In this document: in pieces, positions 57,558 through 64,000 of the stretch
How the letters are laid out: every line of letters starts with the position of its first letter
How positions within the stretch are numbered: the first letter of the stretch is position 1
DNA from: Gammaproteobacteria bacterium
GTDB lineage: Bacteria; Pseudomonadota; Gammaproteobacteria; Arenicellales; Poriferihabitantaceae
DNA length: 64,000 nucleotides
Assembly (NCBI GenBank): GCA_030432755.1
Contig: JAUILZ010000010.1
Span: forward strand, 62,001-126,000
Direction: 5' to 3'
Program-made: the position numbers and the translations under genes
The notes under the pieces: generated by a model
Told to the model about the DNA's origin: nothing
Seen by the model: the letters and a program-made list of their open reading frames with translations, nothing else
The model's database searches: none

Positions 57558-58151
57558 ATGACGGGTTCACTGCACATTCCCCTGTTTCCCCTGGCCACGG
57601 TGCTGTTCCCGGGCGGCGTCCTGCCGCTCAGGATATTCGAGCCGCGCTATCTCGACATGGTGGGGAGCTGCATGCGCGAGGACTCGGGTTTCGGCGTCGT
57701 GCTGATCACGGAAGGCCGCGACGCTGGGGAGGCGGCGCAGTTCCACGCCACCGGCACCCTGGCGCGGATCGAGGACTTCGACCAGCTCGACGACGGTCAC
57801 CTCGGCATCACCTGTCGCGGCGTCCACCGCTTTCGCGTACTGCGCTCCGCGGTCCGGGACAACCAGCTCGTGGTCGCCGACATCGAGCCCCTGGGTGAAC
57901 AGCAGTCACCACGATTGCCCGAGCGATACGATGACATGCGCGCGTTTCTCCAGGGGCTGTACCAGCGCGAGGAGCTGCGCGAATGGGCCGCGACGCTCAC
58001 CCCGGAATGGGACAGCGGGCAATGGCTGGCGAGCCGCCTGATCGAGGTCCTGCCGCTCGCCAGCGAGGGCCGCCAGGCGCTGCTCGAGATGGAGGTGGAA
58101 GAGCGGCTCGCCAATCTCGAGCGTGTGATGGACCAGAACGGTATGTTCTGA
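57558..58151 (+). CDS. LON-domain (Lon N-terminal substrate-binding) protein
   Basis: 197 residues from MTGSLHIPLFPLATVLFPGG. LPLRIFEPRYLDMV and GFGVVLITEG are typical of stand-alone LON-domain proteins (YcaP/cereblon-like fold). There is no AAA or protease domain. The start sits just after the repeat element; an in-frame extension into the repeat is rejected. It may bind proteins for degradation or quality control. Confidence 0.9.
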   Translation: MTGSLHIPLFPLATVLFPGGVLPLRIFEPRYLDMVGSCMREDSGFGVVLITEGRDAGEAAQFHATGTLARIEDFDQLDDGHLGITCRGVHRFRVLRSAVRDNQLVVADIEPLGEQQSPRLPERYDDMRAFLQGLYQREELREWAATLTPEWDSGQWLASRLIEVLPLASEGRQALLEMEVEERLANLERVMDQNGMF

Positions 58152-58179
58152 ACGCGGGTTGGCTTCGTGCGCCCGCCGA

Positions 58180-58560
58180 TCAGGTCAACCCCGTCTCCGC
58201 CATCACTTTCTTCGCCACGCGGAAGCACTCCAGCGACTGCGGCACCCCGCAGTAGATCGCGATCACGTGGATGATGGCGCGCAGCTGCTCCTTCGTCACC
58301 CCGTTGGTGATCGCGCCGCGGCAATGCAGTTCCCACTCGTGCATCCGTCCGAGGGCGCCGATCATGGTGAGGTTCATCATCGAGCGTGTCTTGGCGTCGA
58401 TGCAATCATCGCCCCAGCCGAAGCCCCAGCACCACTCGGTCATCATCTCCTGGAACGGGCGGGTGAAATCGTCGGCATTGTCGAGCACCTGCTGCACGTA
58501 GTCGGCGCCCAGGGTAGCCTTGCGCTGCGCGAGGCCGGTTTCGAATCGTTGCTTGTCCAT
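58180..58560 (-). CDS. Carboxymuconolactone decarboxylase family protein
   Basis: 126 residues. KTRSMMNLTMIGALGRMHEWELHCRGAITNGVTKEQLRAIIHVIAIYCGVPQSLE-type organisation matches the gamma-carboxymuconolactone decarboxylase family. No CxxC peroxidase motif is seen, so it is closer to PcaC than to AhpD. No other protocatechuate genes are nearby, so its substrate is uncertain. It converges on the LON gene. Confidence 0.85.
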   Translation of the reverse strand: MDKQRFETGLAQRKATLGADYVQQVLDNADDFTRPFQEMMTEWCWGFGWGDDCIDAKTRSMMNLTMIGALGRMHEWELHCRGAITNGVTKEQLRAIIHVIAIYCGVPQSLECFRVAKKVMAETGLT

Positions 58561-58892
58561 CGGGTATCAGTGAAGTTGGGGAAACCGCGAATGATAGCCC
58601 GATGTTGGTAAACGGGGAGAAATCCTCGCCACCGGAAGGCCTGGTCGCTGAGAGAGGCGGGAAGCCTCGGATCGGGCCGGATCACCCGAAACTCCCGTGG
58701 AATTGACTTATAATCCCCGGGTTTTCAGCGTCCACTGGTATTCCTTCTGCCCACGGGAGAAGTCATCGTCAGCCGGATGACCGGCAAGCGCGGGTCCTCC
58801 TTCCGGACCAACGCCGGGCTCCTCGCGGGGATGGCGCCACGCCCGTCACCCGCCCGGCGCGCAGATCGTTCTGACAGGATAATTCTCAAGAG
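58561..58892. other. 332 bp divergent intergenic region
   Basis: I see no supported gene. On the plus strand TATAAT at 58709-58714 is a good -10 for the epimerase gene, with a poor -35. The segment just before the epimerase ATG has CAAGAG. A GC-rich region 58740-58860 has no clear structure. Confidence 0.35.
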
Positions 58893-59876
58893 ATGAAAGT
58901 ATTTGTAACCGGCGGCACGGGTTTCGCCGGCCACGCGTTGACCCTTCGCCTGATCGAACTGGGGCACGACGTCTCCGTACTCGATACCCGGCCCGGATTC
59001 GAACTCGATACCCTGAAAGCGGCCGGGGCAAACGTCCGGATCGGTAGCGTCACCGATCGCGAGGCCGTGCGCGATATGATCGAGGGCGCGGAGGTGGTGT
59101 ACCACCTCGCCGCTGCGTTTCGGGAGATGAACGTTCCCGACCAGCACTATTATCACGTCAACGTCGACGGTACCCGCCTGATGCTCGAGGAGTCGGAGCG
59201 CATCGGGGTGCGCAAGTTCGTCTATTGCAGCACCTGCGGGGTGCACGGCGATATCGAGAACCCGCCCGCTGGCGAAAATGCCCCCATCGCGGCCGCGGAT
59301 TATTACCAGCAATCGAAGTACGAGGCGGAACCGGTGGTGGAGGAATTCCACCAGCGCGGCATGAACACGGTGATCCTGCGTCCGGCCGCGATCTACGGTC
59401 CCGGCGATCCCGATCGCTTTGGCATGATTTTCCGCCAGGTGAAAAAGGGCTTCTTCCCGATGTTCGGCGACGGCAGCACGCTCTACCACCCATTGTACGT
59501 CGACAATCTCACCCAGGCGTTCATCAACGTGATGCCCGAAGAGGTGGGTAATGGCGGCACCTATCTCATCGCCGATGCCGAGTATCTCAGCATCCGCCGG
59601 CTCGTGGACCTGGTGTCCGAGGTGACAAACATGCCGGTACGCATCGTGACGTTGCCGTTCAAGCCGATGCGCGTGATCAGCCAGGTGGTGGAGGCGGTCT
59701 GCAAGCCGCTTCGCATCAGTCCGCCGATATTCCCGCGCCGGGTGGACTGGTACCGCCAGAACCGCGCATTCGATATCAGCCGCGCGCGCGCCGAGATCGC
59801 CTATGCGCCGGCGGTGGATATCCGCGAAGGGCTGACGAAGACGGCCGAATGGTATTTCAGTAAAGGCATGCTCTGA
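58893..59876 (+). CDS. NAD-dependent epimerase/dehydratase (SDR)
   Basis: 327 residues. VFVTGGTGFAGHALTLRL is the NAD-binding GxxGxxG. A YxxxK catalytic pair is in YYQQSKYEAEP. ILRPAAIYGPGDPDRFGM and PLYVDNLTQAFI are extended-SDR blocks. It modifies a nucleotide sugar or related substrate. It begins a three-gene set with an asparagine synthetase and a hexapeptide acyltransferase, an arrangement common in surface polysaccharide loci. Confidence 0.9.
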   Translation: MKVFVTGGTGFAGHALTLRLIELGHDVSVLDTRPGFELDTLKAAGANVRIGSVTDREAVRDMIEGAEVVYHLAAAFREMNVPDQHYYHVNVDGTRLMLEESERIGVRKFVYCSTCGVHGDIENPPAGENAPIAAADYYQQSKYEAEPVVEEFHQRGMNTVILRPAAIYGPGDPDRFGMIFRQVKKGFFPMFGDGSTLYHPLYVDNLTQAFINVMPEEVGNGGTYLIADAEYLSIRRLVDLVSEVTNMPVRIVTLPFKPMRVISQVVEAVCKPLRISPPIFPRRVDWYRQNRAFDISRARAEIAYAPAVDIREGLTKTAEWYFSKGML

Positions 59877-59881
59877 CGCGT

Positions 59882-61846
59882 ATGTGTGGCATCGCAGGAA
59901 TCGCCGGCCAGGGGCCGAACCGCGACGCGCGGCTCCGGCGCATGATCGAGGTGCTCAGGCATCGCGGGCCTGACGGCGAGGGGTTCTACGACGGCGAGCT
60001 GGCTTGCCTTGGGCAGTCGCGCCTCAGCATCAATGACATCGCCAACGGGCGCCAGCCGATGTTCAGCGACGACGGCAATTTGGTGCTGGTCGCCAACGGC
60101 GAGATCTACAACAGCCCGGAGCTACGCCGCCGCTTCGAGGGCGAGGGCTATCGCTTCGACAACGAGAGCGATGTCGAGGTCATCCTGCCGCTCTACCAGC
60201 GCTACGGCGCGGACTGCGTGCGCCACCTGCAGGGGATGTTCGCCTTCGCGGTCCACGACATCCGCGAGGGCACGCTGTTCCTGGCGCGGGATCATCTTGG
60301 CCAGAAGCCGCTGTTCTACAGCCTTGGCGACCGCGGCCTGTGTTTCGCCTCCGAGATCAAGGCGATCCTCGCCTCGGGATACACCAGCCCGGCGATTCAT
60401 ACCGAGGCATTCTGGCATTACATGTCGATGCGCTACATCCCGGACGACATGACCCTGTTCGCCGGCATCCAGAAACTGCCGGCGGCGACGACCCTGACCT
60501 GGCGCGACGGCCGGGTGACGACGTCGCGCTACTGGGAGCCGGATTTTACACACAAGCATGCCGGGTCCGATGCCGACCTGGTGGCCGAACTCGATCAGCG
60601 TCTCAGCAGCACAGTGGGCTCCCACCTGCTGAGCGATGTGCCGGTGGGCGCGTTCCTGAGCGGCGGGATCGACTCCGGCCTGATCACCGCGATGATGGCA
60701 ACGCGTGACGGCGAGGACTCCGCGCAACCGGATCCCGTCAGGGCGTTCGCCATCGGCGTGCGCGAGCAGGGCTGGAACGAGATTCCCCACGCGCGCCAGG
60801 TGGCGGAGAAGTACGGCATGGATCTGACCGCTGAGGTCGCCTCCGCCGATCTCGTCTCGCTGATCCCCAACATGGTGTATCACCTGGACGAGCCCGCGGA
60901 CCCTTACGGCTTCGGCGTCTACCTGGTGGCGCGCCTCGCGGCGCGCGACGTGAAGGTGGTGCTGACCGGCGACGGCGGCGATGAATCCTTCGCCGGCTAC
61001 GACCGTTATGCCGGGCAGCAATGGGTCGATCTCTACAGCCGGGTGCCGGGTGCATTCCGCAACCAGGTGCTGGGCCGGGCGATCAGGCTGATCCCGGACT
61101 CTTTCGGCTACAAGTCGGTAGCCGCCAAGGCACGCTGGATGACGGACATGGCCAACGTGCCGGCATCGTCGCGCTATGCGCACAGCCTGAGCTACCTGCG
61201 CTTCACCGCGGCGCACAAGGATGCCCTGTTCACCGACAGGGCGCGGACGCAGGTCGCCGTGCAGGACTCCAACGAGAAGATCTTCAAGTACTACAACGCC
61301 GACAATGCCAGCACCCTGGTGGACCGGATGCTGTACACCGACCTGATGACGCGCATCCCGGATCATCTCTGCGCCATCGCCGACCGCATGTCCATGGCGC
61401 ATTCGCTGGAGAACCGCTCGCCGTTCCTCGACCATGAACTCGTGCAATGGGTGGCCGGCCTGCCGGTGCACCTGAAGCTCAAGGGCCACAATCTCAAGGT
61501 CGGCCTGCGCCGGGTGGCGCGCAACTACCTGCCGGACAATCTCGTCAAGCGGCGCAAGCAGGGTTTCGGATTTCCCATCGCCACCTGGCTGCGCGGCGAC
61601 CTCGCGCCGGTACTGCGCAATGCCTTCGCCGAGTCGCGCATGGTGGAGAAGGGGCTGTTCAACCCGGACGCCATCGACCGGCTGACCGACGAACACCTGC
61701 AGGGCAAGGTGGATCACAATTTCCGCCTCTGGATGCTGCTCAATATCGAGGTCTGGCACCGTATCCATATCGAGGGCATGACGCCGACCGAGATGTCCGC
61801 GCAGATCGACCAGTGGATGCATGCCCCGGCGACCCGGTATGCCTGA
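59882..61846 (+). CDS. asnB: Asparagine synthetase (glutamine-hydrolysing) family protein
   Basis: 654 residues. The glutaminase domain starts MCGIAGIAG, with nucleophile Cys2, and has LRHRGPDGEGFY. The synthetase domain has VPVGAFLSGGIDSGL (PP-loop), VLTGDGGDESFAGYDRYAG and SMAHSLENRSPFLDHELVQW. It makes asparagine, or in glycan loci may amidate a sugar acid or other carboxylate. Its stop lies 8 nt inside the next gene. Confidence 0.9.
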   Translation: MCGIAGIAGQGPNRDARLRRMIEVLRHRGPDGEGFYDGELACLGQSRLSINDIANGRQPMFSDDGNLVLVANGEIYNSPELRRRFEGEGYRFDNESDVEVILPLYQRYGADCVRHLQGMFAFAVHDIREGTLFLARDHLGQKPLFYSLGDRGLCFASEIKAILASGYTSPAIHTEAFWHYMSMRYIPDDMTLFAGIQKLPAATTLTWRDGRVTTSRYWEPDFTHKHAGSDADLVAELDQRLSSTVGSHLLSDVPVGAFLSGGIDSGLITAMMATRDGEDSAQPDPVRAFAIGVREQGWNEIPHARQVAEKYGMDLTAEVASADLVSLIPNMVYHLDEPADPYGFGVYLVARLAARDVKVVLTGDGGDESFAGYDRYAGQQWVDLYSRVPGAFRNQVLGRAIRLIPDSFGYKSVAAKARWMTDMANVPASSRYAHSLSYLRFTAAHKDALFTDRARTQVAVQDSNEKIFKYYNADNASTLVDRMLYTDLMTRIPDHLCAIADRMSMAHSLENRSPFLDHELVQWVAGLPVHLKLKGHNLKVGLRRVARNYLPDNLVKRRKQGFGFPIATWLRGDLAPVLRNAFAESRMVEKGLFNPDAIDRLTDEHLQGKVDHNFRLWMLLNIEVWHRIHIEGMTPTEMSAQIDQWMHAPATRYA

Positions 61847-62579
61847 GGGCGGATATCAGAAGACCCAGAAACAGGTTGGCGGTGGCGGGCTCGGCGCCTA
61901 CCAGGACGCCATCGTCGGTTCGCGCTCCCTCGGCTTTACCCTGTATTTCGAGTTCTGCGCCTGGGTCGGCGCGCTGCCCGGCGCGCTCGGCATCCTGATG
62001 CGTGGCTGGTTCTGGCCGCGGCTCTTCGGCGCCTGCGGTCACGGGGTGCGCTTCGGCCGCGGCGTCGTCCTGCGCCATCCACGGCGTATGCGCCTGGGCG
62101 CTCGCGTGGTCGTCGGCGAAGGTTGCGTGCTCGACGCGCGTAACGAGACGATCGAAACCGCGCTCTCGCTTGGCGACGACGTCATGCTGTCCAACTACGT
62201 GGTGATCAACTGCAAGGGCGGCAGCGTGACCCTCGGCAGTCGCGCCGGCATCGGCGCCCACGGCGTGATCCAGTCAGTCGCCGACAGCCCGGTGGTGATG
62301 GGCGACGACGTCATCGTCGGCCCGCGCTGCTACATCGTGGGCGGCGCCTCCTATCACCACGACCGGCTCGACGTTCCCATCAACCAGCAGGGCATCCGCC
62401 CCGACGAGGGGGTGCGCGTCGCGGACAATGTCTGGCTGGGGTCCGGCGTCACCCTGCTGGGTGGTGCGGTGGTGGAATCCGGCGCCATCGTCGCCGCCGG
62501 CGCGCTGGTGCGCGACGTCGTGCCCGCCAACCAGATCGTGGGTGGCATCCCCGCAGCCAGGATCGGCGAGCGCGGCTGA
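61839..62579 (+). CDS. Left-handed beta-helix (hexapeptide) acyltransferase
   Basis: 246 residues. An amphipathic helix near 28-60 precedes hexapeptide repeats from about residue 80 to 240 (GVRFGRGVVLRHPRRMRLG, VVMGDDVIVGPRCYIVGGAS, VRVADNVWLGSGVTLLGGAV). It ends NQIVGGIPAARIGERG, as in WbbJ/NodL-type acetyltransferases. It probably O-acetylates a sugar. It overlaps asnB by 8 nt. Confidence 0.9.
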   Translation: MPEGGYQKTQKQVGGGGLGAYQDAIVGSRSLGFTLYFEFCAWVGALPGALGILMRGWFWPRLFGACGHGVRFGRGVVLRHPRRMRLGARVVVGEGCVLDARNETIETALSLGDDVMLSNYVVINCKGGSVTLGSRAGIGAHGVIQSVADSPVVMGDDVIVGPRCYIVGGASYHHDRLDVPINQQGIRPDEGVRVADNVWLGSGVTLLGGAVVESGAIVAAGALVRDVVPANQIVGGIPAARIGERG

Positions 62580-62682
62580 CCGGGTAACGGCACCCGCTCG
62601 AGGAACGTGAGCGCGTGGCGAGGGAATGGAAGAGCGAAACCGTTAGCCCGAACTATCCACCAGTGGGTCCCAGACCCGGCAT

Positions 62683-64000
62683 CTACTCCACCGTCACGCT
62701 CTTCGCCAGGTTGCGCGGCTGGTCAACGTCGCGGCCCATGCGCACCGCCATGTGATAGGCGAATAGCTGCAGCCCGATGCCCATCACCAGGGGATGGAGC
62801 AGGGGATGGCAGGGCGGCGAGGTGATGACGTCGTCGGCGAGGGCATGAATCTCGGGGTGGTCCGCGTTGGTCACCGCGATCACCGGTCCCTTGCGCGCAC
62901 GTATCTCCTGCAAGGACGACAGCGACTTCGGTAGCAGGTTGTTGTCCGGCAGCACCACCATTGTTGGTGTTTCCGGGTCCACCAGGGCGAGGGGGCCGTG
63001 CTTCAGTTCGGACGCGGGATAGGCCTCGGCGTGGATGTAGGAGATCTCCTTCAGCTTCTGCGCGCCTTCCAGCGCCACCGGGAAGGCATCGGTGCGGCCG
63101 ATATAGAAGGCGTTGCGGATACCGCTGTATTTTGCCGCGAGCACGGCGATGGCGTCGCTTTCTCCCAGCGCGGTATCCACCAGTGATGGCAATGCCTCCA
63201 GCGCGGCAATCATCTCCCCGCCCTGCTGGGGAGAGACATCGCGCACCCGGCCCAGTTGCAGCGCGAGCAGCATGAAACAGCCCAGCATGCTGGAAAACGC
63301 CTTGGTGGAAGCCACCGACACTTCCGGCCCGGCATGCATGTAGATGCCGCCCTCCACCTCGCGCGCGATGCTGCTGCCCACCACGTTGCAGACGCCGATG
63401 ACGCGGCCGCCCTTGCGCCGGATCTCGCGCAGCGCGGCCAGGGTGTCGAAGGTCTCGCCGGACTGGCTCACCACGATGTAGAGGGTGTCGGCCTCGATGA
63501 GCGGGTTGCGGTAGCGGAACTCCGCCGCGGGTTCCGCCGTAGCCGGCAGCCGGGCCACGGACTCGACCAGGTTGGCGCCCGCTATTCCGGCGTAGTAGGC
63601 GGAGCCGCAGCCGAGGATCTTGATGCGGCGAATGTCCAGCAATTCCCGCGGTCCGAGATTGAGACCGCCGAGATGGGCGGTATTGAAGCGCCGGTCCAGG
63701 CGCCCACCGAGGGTCCGGGCCAGCGCCTCGGGCTGCTCCATGATCTCCTTCAGCATGTAATGCGCATAGCCGCCGCGGCTCAGGGATTCGGCGTCGTGGT
63801 CCAGGGTGATCGGCGCGCGCGACGTGACCGCGGAATCCATGGTGCTGAGCGTAAAACCGCGGGCGTCCAGCGCGGCGAGTTCGCCGTCTTCCAGGTGCAC
63901 CACCTCGCGGGTATGGGAGATGACGGCATTGGCGTCCGAGGTGATGAACATCTCGCGCTCGCCCACGCCGATGATCACCGGGCTGCCATTGCGCGCGGCC
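62683..64000 (-). CDS. glmS: Glutamine-fructose-6-phosphate aminotransferase, 3' part (5' end outside window)
   Basis: The coding frame is open to the right edge, so the N-terminal glutaminase and catalytic Cys are missing. The visible part has the SIS isomerase domains: KILGCGSAYYAGIAGANLVE, VVSQSGETFDTLAAL, GPEVSVASTKAFSSML, ELKHGPLALVD, and the conserved C-terminus DQPRNLAKSVTVE. It makes glucosamine-6-phosphate, the precursor of UDP-GlcNAc, which a GT60-type enzyme could use as donor. Confidence 0.97.
   Translation of the reverse strand, partial: AARNGSPVIIGVGEREMFITSDANAVISHTREVVHLEDGELAALDARGFTLSTMDSAVTSRAPITLDHDAESLSRGGYAHYMLKEIMEQPEALARTLGGRLDRRFNTAHLGGLNLGPRELLDIRRIKILGCGSAYYAGIAGANLVESVARLPATAEPAAEFRYRNPLIEADTLYIVVSQSGETFDTLAALREIRRKGGRVIGVCNVVGSSIAREVEGGIYMHAGPEVSVASTKAFSSMLGCFMLLALQLGRVRDVSPQQGGEMIAALEALPSLVDTALGESDAIAVLAAKYSGIRNAFYIGRTDAFPVALEGAQKLKEISYIHAEAYPASELKHGPLALVDPETPTMVVLPDNNLLPKSLSSLQEIRARKGPVIAVTNADHPEIHALADDVITSPPCHPLLHPLVMGIGLQLFAYHMAVRMGRDVDQPRNLAKSVTVE

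Noticed and set aside
60122..61822. Minus-strand frame of 566 codons
   Set aside because: Antisense to asnB, which carries full catalytic motifs.

Overview
The window is one 64 kb stretch of a GC-rich bacterial chromosome. The core gene content points to a gammaproteobacterium: yajC-secD-secF, nrdR-ribD-ribE-ribB(X)-ribH-nusB-pgpA, cmoA-cmoB, mnmH next to a fused selD, and a homodimer-type aceE. I cannot name the genus. I saw no rRNA, tRNA, CRISPR array, prophage or intact insertion sequence.

Layout. (1) 1-5918 is an accessory island with visibly lower G+C. It holds a giant minus-strand gene cut by the left edge, a small GT-A-like glycosyltransferase, and a GT77-like glycosyltransferase. The giant protein fuses a plant HPAT/SGT1-like glycosyltransferase, a GT60 (Skp1-GnT-like) glycosyltransferase and two prolyl-4-hydroxylase-like 2-oxoglutarate dioxygenases. 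Together they look like a bacterial hydroxyproline O-glycosylation system, and this is the most novel part of the window. (2) 5940-14558 is a MocR-controlled catabolic and uptake unit: GMC oxidoreductase, MocR regulator, enolase-superfamily enzyme and a four-gene polyamine-type ABC importer. Two near-copies of a 48 bp operator mark both of its control regions. (3) 14592-18406 has a CPBP membrane protein, a CmcJ/NvfI-family oxidoreductase and an arylsulfatase. (4) 18622-28875 is mixed: aceE, a HIT protein, a DUF6152/DUF6644-like pair, an ammonium transporter behind a sigma-54 promoter, a VanZ-like protein, YdcH, a DUF808 protein, an EamA transporter, a fructosamine kinase and a 51-residue membrane protein.

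(5) 29036-38776 is a conserved housekeeping run for protein export, ribonucleotide reductase control, riboflavin synthesis, nusB, pgpA and acuI. (6) 38939-41231 has dps, doxX, small proteins and a nitroreductase. (7) 41253-44804, minus strand, has a MerA/Lpd-like flavoprotein coupled to a TVP38/VTT protein, and icd, separated by a palindromic terminator. (8) 45068-52292 is a complete propionyl-CoA to succinyl-CoA module: methylmalonyl-CoA mutase, PccB, PccA, MeaB and epimerase. (9) 52345-57451 is tRNA wobble modification: cmoA, cmoB, mnmH and an FAD-SelD fusion whose last codons lie inside a REP-like repeat. (10) 57558-64000 has a LON-domain protein, a carboxymuconolactone-decarboxylase-like protein, a surface-glycan-type trio (epimerase, asparagine synthetase, hexapeptide acyltransferase) and the 3' part of glmS.

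How it fits together. Propionyl-CoA oxidation feeds succinyl-CoA into the TCA cycle beside icd. The transporters point to uptake of organic nitrogen and carbon compounds, with ammonium uptake under nitrogen control. The left island would decorate a protein, or another hydroxylated acceptor, that is not encoded in this window.
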